Origin: Commensalibacter papalotli (ex Servin-Garciduenas et al. 2014)
GTDB lineage: Bacteria > Pseudomonadota > Alphaproteobacteria > Acetobacterales > Acetobacteraceae
DNA: 64,000 nt
Reading direction: 5' to 3'
Assembly: GCF_000527695.1 (NCBI RefSeq)
Contig: NZ_ATSX01000001.1
Coordinates: forward strand, 496,001 to 560,000
The position numbers and the translations under genes are program-made. Below, one piece after another: positions 16,824-26,899 of this stretch (the stretch's first letter is position 1; each line of letters begins with the position of its first letter). The notes under the pieces were generated by a model. That model worked only from the letters and a program-made list of their open reading frames with translations. It was not told the DNA's origin and ran no database searches.

Positions 16824-18095
16824 TTAAAATGAATAAATAGTACTTTTATCATTCTCTTTTGTAAAAGTAAGTGAGTCATTTTCCAAAGCGTGTATTTTAT
16901 CAACTAATTCGCATGCTGATTGTTGTTTGTGTTTTCCTACTTTTGTTAATAATACAAACTCAATATTTCGTGCTTTTGTTGAGTATCTTTGCGAGCTGAC
17001 ACGGTATCTTTTATAAGATTTTGCAAAAACGCGTACTTCACCAATTTCGCAATTCTGTCTGATCATATCATCCAAGTTGATAAAACCATCAGTACTATAG
17101 CTGGTGGCAATCCATTGGGTAGGTAAAGTTTCCAATAGTTTTTGATAGGCTTGGGTGGCTTGTTTCCGAACATTATAAGCACTTTTGCGTTCAGTTCTCC
17201 AATCTTTTCGGATGGCTGATTTTTCGTGTGGGATTATATGTGGGGAAAGGTCAGGTTTGTCCCATAAAGCAATACTATTTAACACATGATAGTTTGCTCC
17301 ATAAGGATGTTGATTGTATGGAGGGTCTAAATAGGCAATGCTATAGTCTGGTAATTCCATATGTTGTAACTGTTCTGCTAAGGCTTGAGCATCCATACGG
17401 AATATTTGATTATTTTGACAATTATCATAAAACTGAATAGGGAATAACTGTAGATCTGCAGCAATACGATAAAGTGCAGTTTTAGTTTGTCCTCCCCAAC
17501 CTTTATGAAACCCTTTAAAAACACCACTTGTATTTGCATGATAGCAAGCACAATAAAGTAATGGAGCTAATAGACATGCTTTTTGAATAGGAGTTAATAA
17601 TTCTTTTTCATCCCATTGCGCAATCTGTTGACGGATTGCATCAATACGCATTCCATTTTTATGCATATAAAACATACGTTCTTTGGCTGTATCATAGTTT
17701 AGGTCATTTTGTGGGCATAGATGTTTGCTAACCCAATCCTCAATAGGAGGTAAATTATTGAGTTGTTGTATGATTTCCGTGTAGGTGAATTGATTAAAAT
17801 AGGTTGGAGGCTGTTGAGTTTGAATAGAAGCTATATTTAAAGCTTGGCTATAATATTCCCAATCATTACAATAGACTTGAAACCCCATAGTCTTAGCCAA
17901 ACGGCTGACAACTCCTGTTCCTGCAAAACAATCAATAAAAAGACCTTGATGTGTTTTAAGCCCTTTTTGGCTGGCAATTAACGTTTGTTGAATTAAATCT
18001 AGTAATTTACGCTTATTGCCAATATAAGGGATTAATTGATTAAATAGATAATCCTTGGTTTGATAAGACCCGTGTTTAGTTTTATTCCATTTCAT
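16824..18095 (-). CDS. D12-class DNA adenine N6-methyltransferase (orphan)
   Basis: 423 residues. 'YIGNKRKLLDLI' at about 25-37 and 'FIDCFAGTGVVSRLAKTMG' (F-x-G-x-G SAM site) open the protein; the catalytic motif 'AYLDPPYNQHPYGANYH' (DPPY) lies at about 265. The order (SAM motif first, DPPY later) is that of D12/alpha-class adenine methylases. It would methylate adenine in a specific DNA site. No restriction endonuclease gene is adjacent, so it is either a solitary epigenetic methylase or the remainder of a restriction-modification pair. The 120 bases after its stop and the 170 before its start hold no gene. Confidence 0.85.
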   Translation of the reverse strand: MKWNKTKHGSYQTKDYLFNQLIPYIGNKRKLLDLIQQTLIASQKGLKTHQGLFIDCFAGTGVVSRLAKTMGFQVYCNDWEYYSQALNIASIQTQQPPTYFNQFTYTEIIQQLNNLPPIEDWVSKHLCPQNDLNYDTAKERMFYMHKNGMRIDAIRQQIAQWDEKELLTPIQKACLLAPLLYCACYHANTSGVFKGFHKGWGGQTKTALYRIAADLQLFPIQFYDNCQNNQIFRMDAQALAEQLQHMELPDYSIAYLDPPYNQHPYGANYHVLNSIALWDKPDLSPHIIPHEKSAIRKDWRTERKSAYNVRKQATQAYQKLLETLPTQWIATSYSTDGFINLDDMIRQNCEIGEVRVFAKSYKRYRVSSQRYSTKARNIEFVLLTKVGKHKQQSACELVDKIHALENDSLTFTKENDKSTIYSF

Positions 18096-18268
18096 TAAAA
18101 TATACTTTTATTGTTATTGGGCCTTAAATTAAAAGGACATAATTTGTTAATTTATCTGTATGGTAAAATAGATAAAGCCAGTTTTATTAAAATAAACTTC
18201 AAAGCTTATTCGTATATGTTAGATATTTGATATTGATATTTATTTTATAAATATCAATAGGTAAGTTA

Positions 18269-19171
18269 TCATAAATAAACAAAATCAGATTTATGATAAC
18301 CTTGTATAAATAAAGCAGAATATAAAGTTGTATGTCGAATAATATTGGTAATTTGTTCCGCGACAATTGGTTTAGGATAATAACCAATTCCGAGACCTGC
18401 ATGGGTCAGCATGGGTAAGTCATTAGCCCCATCACCAATAGTCAAGCTTTCTTGTGGTTTTAAATGTAGTTCTTTAGTAAGACGATCAAGATGAAATAAC
18501 TTAGCTTCTTTACCTAAAATAGGAGGTATAACAGTGCCATCAAGCATATTATTAGCAATGCTAAAACGGTTGGCATGATTTTCGTCAAATCCGCATTTAT
18601 CAGCAACTTTTTGAGTAAAAAATGTAAAACCGCCAGAAATTAATGCTGTATAGGCATTATGTTTTTTCATAGTGGCAACTAAAGTGTTTGCACCATGATT
18701 TAAATGTGTGTGCTGCCAGGTTTGCTCTAATAAATCAGCAGAAATCCCTTTTAACAACGCAATACGCTCATTCAAAGCATCAGTAAAAATAAGTTCTCCA
18801 TTCATAGCGCGTCTGGTAATAGCCGCAATTTTTTCTCCAATACCGACTTCAGCCGCCAAATCGTCTAAAGTTTCACTTTGTACAATGGTACTGTCCATAT
18901 CTGCAACAAGCAGCTTTTTCTTGCGATATTCATTGTGGGTGAGGAAAACATCAACAGGTTTTTTTGATAAAACAGTTTTAACGCGCTGGAAAACTGATAG
19001 AGCTTGGCTTTGTTCAAGGATATCGGGTAATGAAATATCTATGGCTTCTTGTTCAGATAGCCATATGGCATTATCAATAGGGATTATCTGCGCAATGAGG
19101 TCGATAATAGATTGATCCAAAATATTAGGAAGAGTTACAAGGGTTAAGATATAATTCATTGGATCAACCAT
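18269..19171 (-). CDS. serB: Phosphoserine phosphatase SerB
   Basis: 300 residues. HAD motif I 'VADMDSTIVQSETLDDLA' (nucleophile and acid Asp), cap region 'ITRRAMNGELIFTDALNERI', motif II Ser in 'ALISGGFTFF', motif III Lys in 'ILGKEAK' and motif IV 'TIGDGANDLPML'. The N-terminal 75 residues are the small extension usual in alphaproteobacterial SerB. It catalyses the last step of serine synthesis. It is divergent from miaA, an arrangement seen often in this class. Two possible starts, 19171 and 19159; neither has a strong ribosome site. Confidence 0.95.
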   Translation of the reverse strand: MVDPMNYILTLVTLPNILDQSIIDLIAQIIPIDNAIWLSEQEAIDISLPDILEQSQALSVFQRVKTVLSKKPVDVFLTHNEYRKKKLLVADMDSTIVQSETLDDLAAEVGIGEKIAAITRRAMNGELIFTDALNERIALLKGISADLLEQTWQHTHLNHGANTLVATMKKHNAYTALISGGFTFFTQKVADKCGFDENHANRFSIANNMLDGTVIPPILGKEAKLFHLDRLTKELHLKPQESLTIGDGANDLPMLTHAGLGIGYYPKPIVAEQITNIIRHTTLYSALFIQGYHKSDFVYL

Positions 19172-19336
19172 TTCATGTCATAAAATACTGAATAAAAGTA
19201 AAAAATAACTATAAGAGACTATAAACAAGCCTCTTTATTACACATCATATTTATTATAAGTAAGTGGTTAATCAAGCAATAAGTAAAAAATCTTATTGTG
19301 TATAAAATATTGATTTATGAAAAGTGTGGTATTTAA

Positions 19337-20338
19337 ATGTGTGGGTCTTTGGATCAGTCCAATTTGAAAAATAAAAAATTGCCTTGGGCTGTGCTTGTTG
19401 CAGGTCCAACATGCTCGGGAAAATCATATTTATCGTTAAAAATAGCACAAGCCTTAAATGGAACGATTATTAACGCTGATGCGATGCAGTGTTACAAAGA
19501 TTTACGGATTATTACTACGCGTCCATCTATAGAGGACGAAGCAAGTGCGCCCCATCGCTTATATGGGGTATTACCGTGGGATCAAACGGGGAATGCTGGT
19601 TGGTGGAGAGAGCAAGCTTTATCAGAGCTAGAGCAAGTATCATCGCAAAAACGACTGCCTATTTTATGTGGTGGCACAGGAATGTATTTTCATTCGCTGA
19701 TTCACGGTATTGCGTTGATTCCTGAACCTAGTGCTGACGCCAGGGCGGAGGCCAGACGTTCAATTGAAACAAAAGGCTCTCCTTTTGTTTATGAGTTGTT
19801 ATCACAGGTTGATCCTCAAACAGCACAAACCTTAAATCCAACAGATTCTCAACGTGTTGCCAGGGCATGGGAGGTATGGCTTTCCACAGGAAAAGGATTA
19901 AAATTTTGGCAACAAGAAGCTCATTTACCTGGGGCTGCATATAATTTTATAGTTATCCGATTGGCTCCAGAGCGTGCGTTGTTAAAAGAAGCTGTTGCCG
20001 AACGTTTTACTGCAATGGTAGACGAAGGGGCAGTTGAAGAGGTTGCTAATTTTTTAAAAGCGGATCCTCCTGTGCAAGCCCCTTTACGAAGAGCATTAGG
20101 GGTTCCAGAGTTTGTAGCGTATTTATCAGGTGAAATAACGCTTGTTGAAGCGATTGACAACGCGGTGCGTAATACACAACGTTATATTAAACGGCAAGAA
20201 ACATGGTTTTCCAATCGTGTTCTGGCTCCTTCAGTACAGGTTTGTATTTTTAATTCAAGAATTGATAAAAATTTGAAATTTTCAGAAAGTTTTATAGAAA
20301 AATCTATATCATTTATTAATTCTTTTATTGACGTTTGA
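19337..20338 (+). CDS. miaA: tRNA dimethylallyltransferase MiaA
   Basis: 333 residues. P-loop 'VAGPTCSGKSYLSLKIA' (usual GPTASGKT/S), 'INADAMQCYKDLRIITTRPS' for substrate contacts, 'PILCGGTGMYF' and 'NTQRYIKRQETWF' near the C-terminus. It transfers a dimethylallyl group to A37 of tRNAs that read codons starting with U, such as the tRNA-Ser and tRNA-Leu types. It lies 98 bases upstream of ilvB on the same strand and may share its transcript. Confidence 0.96.
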   Translation: MCGSLDQSNLKNKKLPWAVLVAGPTCSGKSYLSLKIAQALNGTIINADAMQCYKDLRIITTRPSIEDEASAPHRLYGVLPWDQTGNAGWWREQALSELEQVSSQKRLPILCGGTGMYFHSLIHGIALIPEPSADARAEARRSIETKGSPFVYELLSQVDPQTAQTLNPTDSQRVARAWEVWLSTGKGLKFWQQEAHLPGAAYNFIVIRLAPERALLKEAVAERFTAMVDEGAVEEVANFLKADPPVQAPLRRALGVPEFVAYLSGEITLVEAIDNAVRNTQRYIKRQETWFSNRVLAPSVQVCIFNSRIDKNLKFSESFIEKSISFINSFIDV

Positions 20339-20436
20339 TAAAATATTGATTAGATTATTGAGACGTTTAAAAATACTATGCTGTTTTTAAATAATCAGTT
20401 TGAAATGAAGTTCGAAAAACTAAGGATTTACCGAAA

Positions 20437-22236
20437 ATGACAAATGCCGAGCATAAGAAACCAGGCCCTGATCAATCAGGACAAACCGTTCATACAATGA
20501 CTGGTGCTGAAGTTCTTCTCCAAGTGCTCGTAGATCTTGGTGTTGATGTTATTTTTGGGTATCCTGGCGGTGCTGTGTTACCAATTTATGACGCGATTTT
20601 TCAGCAAGATAAAATTCGTCATATTTTAACGCGTCATGAACAAGCAGCAGTTCACGCAGCCGAAGCTTATGCCCGTTCTACAGGTAAAATAGGGGTGGCT
20701 TTGGTTACCAGTGGCCCTGGGGCTACCAATACGGTTACTGGGTTGGTCGATGCGTTAATGGATTCTATTCCTATTGTTTGTATATCTGGACAAGTTTTTT
20801 CAAGCTTAATAGGAAATGATGCTTTTCAAGAGGCCGACACTGTTGGGATTACGCGTGCTGCTACTAAATTTAATTATTTGGTTAAAGATAGAGAAAAACT
20901 AGCAGATAAAATCAGAGAAGCCTTTTATATTGCAGGTTCTGGCAGACCCGGTCCTGTGTTAATAGACATTCCTAAAGATCTTCAAATGGCGCAGGTTCCT
21001 TACTCAAAGGAAAAAGTAGAAATCCACCCTTCTTATAAGCCTGTGACCGAGCCTAATCATCAGGCAATCAAAGATGCTGTTAAAGCAATGCGACGTGCAA
21101 AGCGCCCAATTTTTTATACAGGTGGTGGTATTATCAATTCTGGGCCTAGGGCTTCAGAAGGATTGAGAAAGCTTGTTAAATTATCAGGGTTTCCTTGTAC
21201 ATCAACCTTAATGGGGTTGGGGGCATATCCCGCGTCTGACAAACAATTTTTAGGTATGCTTGGGATGCATGGAACTTATGAAGCAAACTTGGCTACACAT
21301 GGATGTGACGTCTTGGTTGCTTTAGGAGCTAGGTTTGATGATCGCGTTACAGGTAGCGTTAAAGATTTCTCACCGAATGCTTTAAAAATTCACGCGGACA
21401 TTGATCCATCTCAAATCAATAAAATTGTTTTGGTTGATATTCCCATTATTGGAGATGTTGCTCGTACGATTGATTTAATGATCGAAGAGTGGGAAAGAAA
21501 TGAAGATCCAGTTGATCAAGTAGCATTAAGAGAATGGTGGGAGCAAATTGAACAATGGCGTGCAGTTGATTGTTTGAAATATCAACAAGATATGCAAGTT
21601 GGAGAGACAATTAAACCCCAACATGCTATTCGCCGTTTAAGTGAATTGGCCAATGCTAAGGGAAAAGAAGCCTATATTTCTACCGAAGTAGGGCAGCATC
21701 AGATGTGGGCAGCACAATATTTTCCTTTTGAATCGCCTAATCATTTTATGACCTCTGGTGGTCTTGGTACGATGGGGTATGGGCTGCCTGCGGCGGTGGG
21801 GATTCAGGTTGCTCATCCTGACGCTTTGGTAATTGATATTGCTGGTGAAGCATCAACAATGATGAATATTCAAGAACTTGCAACAATCAAACAATATCGT
21901 TTACCTTTAAAAGTATTCATCTTGAATAATCGCTATATGGGGATGGTTCGCCAATGGCAAGAGCTTATTCATGGAGGGCGTTATTCGGAAAGTTACAGTG
22001 AAAGCTTACCTGATTTTGTTAAATTAGCAGAAAGCTTTGGTATTAAAGGAATGCGTGCTAGAACTATAGATGAATTGGATAGCATGATTAACGCGATGTT
22101 GGATGAACCAGGTCCTGTGGTTATGGAAATCCAAGTGGAAAGAGAAGAAAACTGTTTCCCAATGATTCCAGCAGGTGCACCGCATAATCAGATTTTGTTG
22201 GGCCCTGTCAAAGAAAAAGCTAAAGCTGCATCCTAA
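20437..22236 (+). CDS. ilvB: Acetolactate synthase large subunit
   Basis: 599 residues, thiamin-diphosphate enzyme. 'MTGAEVLLQVLVDLGVD' and 'FGYPGGAVLPIYDAI' at the start, catalytic Glu in 'LTRHEQAAVHAAEAYAR' (about residue 68), and the diphosphate-binding segment 'IDIAGEASTMMNIQEL', where the common GDG is GEA, as I recall for alphaproteobacterial forms. It condenses pyruvate with pyruvate or 2-ketobutyrate, the first common step of valine, leucine and isoleucine synthesis. Followed after 37 bases by ilvN and then ilvC, giving a full committed pathway block. Confidence 0.97.
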   Translation: MTNAEHKKPGPDQSGQTVHTMTGAEVLLQVLVDLGVDVIFGYPGGAVLPIYDAIFQQDKIRHILTRHEQAAVHAAEAYARSTGKIGVALVTSGPGATNTVTGLVDALMDSIPIVCISGQVFSSLIGNDAFQEADTVGITRAATKFNYLVKDREKLADKIREAFYIAGSGRPGPVLIDIPKDLQMAQVPYSKEKVEIHPSYKPVTEPNHQAIKDAVKAMRRAKRPIFYTGGGIINSGPRASEGLRKLVKLSGFPCTSTLMGLGAYPASDKQFLGMLGMHGTYEANLATHGCDVLVALGARFDDRVTGSVKDFSPNALKIHADIDPSQINKIVLVDIPIIGDVARTIDLMIEEWERNEDPVDQVALREWWEQIEQWRAVDCLKYQQDMQVGETIKPQHAIRRLSELANAKGKEAYISTEVGQHQMWAAQYFPFESPNHFMTSGGLGTMGYGLPAAVGIQVAHPDALVIDIAGEASTMMNIQELATIKQYRLPLKVFILNNRYMGMVRQWQELIHGGRYSESYSESLPDFVKLAESFGIKGMRARTIDELDSMINAMLDEPGPVVMEIQVEREENCFPMIPAGAPHNQILLGPVKEKAKAAS

Positions 22237-22273
22237 GCGTTGTTGTGTAAACTCATTTATCAGGAAAAAAACA

Positions 22274-22825
22274 ATGGATTATATTGATAAAAAAACATTG
22301 CAACGCAGTGCGCAAGAAGAAAAAGACGAATTTATAAAAGCTATTTTCTCTTTGATTGTAGAAAATGAAAGTGGTGTTTTATCAAGAGTGATTGGATTAT
22401 TTGCAGGGCGTGGCTATAATATAGAAAGCCTAACGGTTGCTCCTGTGGATGACCATGGACGTAAATCCAGAATTAATATTTTAACTTCTGGGACGCCGAT
22501 GGTAATTAATCAAATAAAGGAACAATTAAATAAGCAGGTTCCTGTTTATCAAGTTGTTAATTTATGTCAGCACGGCCCTTATGTGGCCAGAGAGTTGGCT
22601 TTGATTAAAGTGGTTTCTAAAGGTTCTGAACGAGCAGAAGCATTAAACTTGGCTGATGCTTTTAGAGCACAAGTTGTTGATGCAAGTGTGGAATCTTTAG
22701 TGTTTGAATTGACTGGTAAAACAGAAAAGATTGATGCTTTTGTGGATTTATTACGTCCTTTGGGTCTGGTTGAATTATCTCGAACGGGGATTGCAGCCAT
22801 CGGACGTGGCTGTCAGACAATTTAA
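22274..22825 (+). CDS. ilvN: Acetolactate synthase small (regulatory) subunit
   Basis: 183 residues from ATG 22274 preceded by AGGA; an upstream in-frame ATG at 22175 would overlap ilvB and is unlikely. ACT domain at about 20-90: 'FSLIVENESGVLSRVIGLFAGRG' region with 'YNIESLTVAPVDD', then a C-terminal domain ending 'LVELSRTGIAAIGRG'. It activates the large subunit and gives feedback control by valine. Sits between ilvB and ilvC. Confidence 0.96.
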   Translation: MDYIDKKTLQRSAQEEKDEFIKAIFSLIVENESGVLSRVIGLFAGRGYNIESLTVAPVDDHGRKSRINILTSGTPMVINQIKEQLNKQVPVYQVVNLCQHGPYVARELALIKVVSKGSERAEALNLADAFRAQVVDASVESLVFELTGKTEKIDAFVDLLRPLGLVELSRTGIAAIGRGCQTI

Positions 22826-22834
22826 TTTTATTAA

Positions 22835-23875
<1,041 letters not shown>

Positions 23876-23897
23876 TTTCTAATTAGTATATAAAAGA

Positions 23898-23932
23898 AAA
23901 AGCTCTATATCTTAGATATGGAGCTTTTTTTT
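23898..23932 (+). terminator. Terminator after ilvC
   Basis: AAAGCTCTATATC (about 23899-23911) pairs with GATATGGAGCTTT (23915-23927), one G-T pair, three-base loop, followed by a run of T. 23 bases after the ilvC stop. Confidence 0.88.
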
Positions 23933-23993
23933 ATTTATAATTCGAATGTAATATAGGTAATGGGATTCAAACTAAGAAGAATAGAGTAACAGA

Positions 23994-24365
23994 ATGGATG
24001 AGAAATACTCGGATATTGATCTATGTGAAGCTTTATCAGAAATATTTGTTGATAATGAAGTAGAGTATTACGGTATCGCTTATGTTGCAAAGCATTTTCC
24101 CATTGAACATGTGGAAACAGTTTATTTTGAATGGGTAGCACCCATATGTTATTCTAATCTTTAAACTCCCGTTCCTCCGATATGGATTGGATTTGATAGA
24201 GAGTGGTTATGGAAAAGCATACAAGAATATAGGGCTAAAAACAGTCAATTAGGAATTTTTAGAAAGTTCTTCCATAAACTTTTTCTTAATTATTTAAGAA
24301 ATGAATATATTACAATATCTGGATGGATAGAGCTTAAACAAAATCTAGAATCTATAAAAGACTAA
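23994..24365 (+). pseudogene. Small conserved protein interrupted by an in-frame TAA
   Basis: Reading from ATG 23994 gives 56 residues ending '...VAPICYSNL', then TAA (24162-24164), and the same frame continues for 66 more residues 'TPVPPIWIGFDREWLW...' to TAA 24363-24365. Both halves look like one protein of about 123 residues: an acidic helical start ('IDLCEALSEIFVDNEVEYY'), 'VAP-x-C-x-x-NL', then 'W-x-GFD-x-x-WL'. I recall this pattern from a family of small uncharacterised proteins (DUF7079), unverified. A single substitution (for example CAA or AAA to TAA) would explain it. Function unknown; probably dead or a truncated form. Confidence 0.6.
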
Positions 24366-24375
24366 ACTCACCCCT

Positions 24376-25077
24376 TTACGCCAAATTGATATTCTTTAAC
24401 CAGATTAAGAACGTCTTTTTTCCTGCTTGAGTTAAAATTTGATTGTATTTTTGAGAATCTTTCCTCAGTTGATGCAAGTCTATTTTAGCACCCGTAAGCT
24501 CATTACTATGTCCAACCAACCATTGCTCTATTTTACTTGGATCAGCCTCCATATGAAATTGCAGTGCTAATATATGCTTCTTATAAGCAAAAGCCTGATT
24601 AGGACATAAATCACTTGAGGCGAGGGAGTGACATTCACTTGGAATATCAAATTGATCGCCATGCCAATGTAATACTGGAACATTCTCTAGTGATAGTAGT
24701 GGATTATTAGGTATATTTTTATTTATGGATAAAGCTGAAAAACCAATTTCTTTATGTTTCATTGGATAGACCTTTGCACCAAGTAAACGGGCAATGAGTT
24801 GACCACCAAGGCATATCCCTAATAACGGTTTTTCTAGTTCAATTATTTTTTTAATAAATTCGAGCTCTTGTATAAGGAAAGGGTAAAGCTCATTGTCAAA
24901 TGCTCCTATAGGTGCACCAAGTACGATAATTAAATCATATTGAATAGGGTCTAAATTAGTAAAATCTGTAAGAGGAGCTTCAGCATACTGAATGTGAAGC
25001 CCTGCTTTAATGAGTTCAGGTTCTAGAATTCCAAGATCTTCGAAGTGAATGTGTCGAATAACTAAAGTTTTTTTCAT
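24376..25077 (-). CDS. Class I glutamine amidotransferase-like protein
   Basis: 233 residues. Nucleophile elbow 'LLGICLGGQLIARLLGAKVY' with catalytic Cys about residue 94, and 'LALQFHMEAD' providing the His/Glu. 'VLHWHGDQFDIP' is typical of the GMP-synthase-like GATase family (YfeJ/GuaA-N type) that stands alone without a synthetase domain. Members hydrolyse gamma-glutamyl amides or related small molecules. It is the last gene of a leftward unit behind two glycosyltransferases and a TPR protein, 23 bases from the latter. Confidence 0.85.
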   Translation of the reverse strand: MKKTLVIRHIHFEDLGILEPELIKAGLHIQYAEAPLTDFTNLDPIQYDLIIVLGAPIGAFDNELYPFLIQELEFIKKIIELEKPLLGICLGGQLIARLLGAKVYPMKHKEIGFSALSINKNIPNNPLLSLENVPVLHWHGDQFDIPSECHSLASSDLCPNQAFAYKKHILALQFHMEADPSKIEQWLVGHSNELTGAKIDLHQLRKDSQKYNQILTQAGKKTFLIWLKNINLA

Positions 25078-25100
25078 TATTTTTGATTACCCACCCAATG

Positions 25101-26837
25101 CTACCAAACAATTGTTGACCCAAGCTGTTTTTGTAAATCTTTTGTTTTTTCCAAAACAGAGTGAATGGTTGGATTAGTTTTGTCTTTATCAAAAAGTAAG
25201 AATATTTGTCGGATAATATCAACAGCCGTATAACCTCGGTTATGTTCAAATAAGCTTTTTGCGCGATCATACATTCCCTGTGCGACGACTTCTCTAACTT
25301 TTATATTTTGATCATTTTTATAGAAATTTGTCAAAAGATCATAGGTTTGTTTTATCTCTTTACCTTTTTGCTGTTTGATTAAAAGCTCGGCTTTTTTAAT
25401 AATAGCCAAAGCACCGTTATAACGAATGGATGGTAATGTTTTGTGATGAGCTACGGCAATAAGGCTGGTATATGTTGTCACAGCATTGTCATAAAGTTTC
25501 AATTTAACTTGTAAAGCGGCCATCGCCATATAGGCTTCACTTACTTTGAAATAAATATGTTCATTATGAGTATCCTTGAAGATGTTAATGGCTTGATTAA
25601 GAAGTTTTAACGCCTCATCATTGTCGTTTAATTGTTCTAATAAGGCACTAGCTTCTATATAAGAAGAGATTAACACACTATTAATCGTGTAATGATTATC
25701 ATCATAATGATAGGACTGTATAATTAAATCGTAAGTAACAAGTGCCTGTTTATATTGCTGTGTAGCACTTAGGATTTGTGCTTTGGTTAATAAGGATCTA
25801 GCAACTATATCTTTAATTTTTGTAACGTCACTTTTAGAAAAACTCTCATAAATTGTGTTACATAAATTTAATGCTTCTGTATATTTTTTTTGTTGTAAAA
25901 AAATTTGTGCTTTCCCTAACAAAGCTGCAGCTTTGTATCGTGGATATTCGCCATTATCTTGATTAGAAATTAAAGTTAATAATTCGTCATAAGTTTTTAA
26001 AGCCGCAGATTGAGGATCATCACCGAAGAGATCTTTCTCTTCATTAGGAATAACTTTGACTCTGTGAAGGATTTCAGCACGGTATAAAAGGTTATGAGCT
26101 AAAAAATCCTTGATAATAGGTGATGTATCATCATTAAAAATTTTAATGAATATATTACTATTATAGAGTGCAAGCCCCCACTCTCTGTTATTTAAGCGAT
26201 TTGCTGTGCGTGCCATTACGGATTTTGCTGCAATCAAACGAATAGTAGGGTCTTTTTCTTTAATAAATTGTTCTATAATAGAGGAATGAATGTTGAGTGC
26301 AGTATCAGTTTTTCCCCAATGATTTAAGATTTCTGTTTCTTTATACATTGCTTGTGCAACCATACGTTTAATTTCTATATTCTTGCTTTTTCCATAGACA
26401 GAAACAAGGTGAGAAAGGGTAATCATCGCAGGTTCGTATTGTTCTTGCTCTAGTAACAAACTTCCTTCTGTAAAGAGTGCCTGAGCTACATCAAATTTTA
26501 ATTTTTTATTGTTACTTTTTAGATATAAATTGCTTAGTTGCTCCAAGGTTAGTATTGCATCATCTGTATTTTTTACGTCCACAAGAATTTCAGCTTTTTT
26601 GAGTAAAGCCTCTGCAACAGTTTCCTGAACTGTTGTGTTGCTTTTTTTACCATAAAAATCAATCAAAAAGCTAAAATCACCGATAGCTTGTAATTTTTTA
26701 CCATTTTTTAAGTTTAAATATCCTGATTGTAAAGCAGCATAAGCACCACGTTCCATATGCGCTTGATGGCGATAATGTAAAATGACACCAATGACAACCA
26801 TAAATAACAAGATAGAAATAGAGATTTTTTTATACAT
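25101..26837 (-). CDS. Membrane-anchored tetratricopeptide repeat protein
   Basis: 578 residues. One N-terminal helix (about 5-22, 'ISILLFMVVIGVILHY') with the rest outside the membrane, probably periplasmic. The remainder is about a dozen helix pairs of roughly 40 residues, e.g. 'AEALLKKAEILVDVKNTDDAI', 'EALLE'-type repeats, 'ARSLLTKAQILSATQQYKQAL', 'GKAQIFLQQKKYTEALNLC', with a recurring phrase 'I-x-x-x-VAQAMYKKAEIL' and recurring 'FYKK/YGK-(S)-x-x-x-x-(I/V)-x-x-x-VA'. Scaffold or binding role likely; no enzymatic motif. Lies 62 bases after the first glycosyltransferase gene, in the same direction. Confidence 0.75.
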   Translation of the reverse strand: MYKKISISILLFMVVIGVILHYRHQAHMERGAYAALQSGYLNLKNGKKLQAIGDFSFLIDFYGKKSNTTVQETVAEALLKKAEILVDVKNTDDAILTLEQLSNLYLKSNNKKLKFDVAQALFTEGSLLLEQEQYEPAMITLSHLVSVYGKSKNIEIKRMVAQAMYKETEILNHWGKTDTALNIHSSIIEQFIKEKDPTIRLIAAKSVMARTANRLNNREWGLALYNSNIFIKIFNDDTSPIIKDFLAHNLLYRAEILHRVKVIPNEEKDLFGDDPQSAALKTYDELLTLISNQDNGEYPRYKAAALLGKAQIFLQQKKYTEALNLCNTIYESFSKSDVTKIKDIVARSLLTKAQILSATQQYKQALVTYDLIIQSYHYDDNHYTINSVLISSYIEASALLEQLNDNDEALKLLNQAINIFKDTHNEHIYFKVSEAYMAMAALQVKLKLYDNAVTTYTSLIAVAHHKTLPSIRYNGALAIIKKAELLIKQQKGKEIKQTYDLLTNFYKNDQNIKVREVVAQGMYDRAKSLFEHNRGYTAVDIIRQIFLLFDKDKTNPTIHSVLEKTKDLQKQLGSTIVW

Positions 26838-26899
26838 AACTATAAATATATCCTTTCTCTCTATTTTTTTCTATATTGATTTTAAATATAGTTTTTTGT

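Noticed and set aside
16824-18095. Complete restriction-modification system
   Set aside because: No endonuclease gene on either side; the Mrr-type gene is 29 kb away and of a methylation-dependent type, so it is not a cognate partner.
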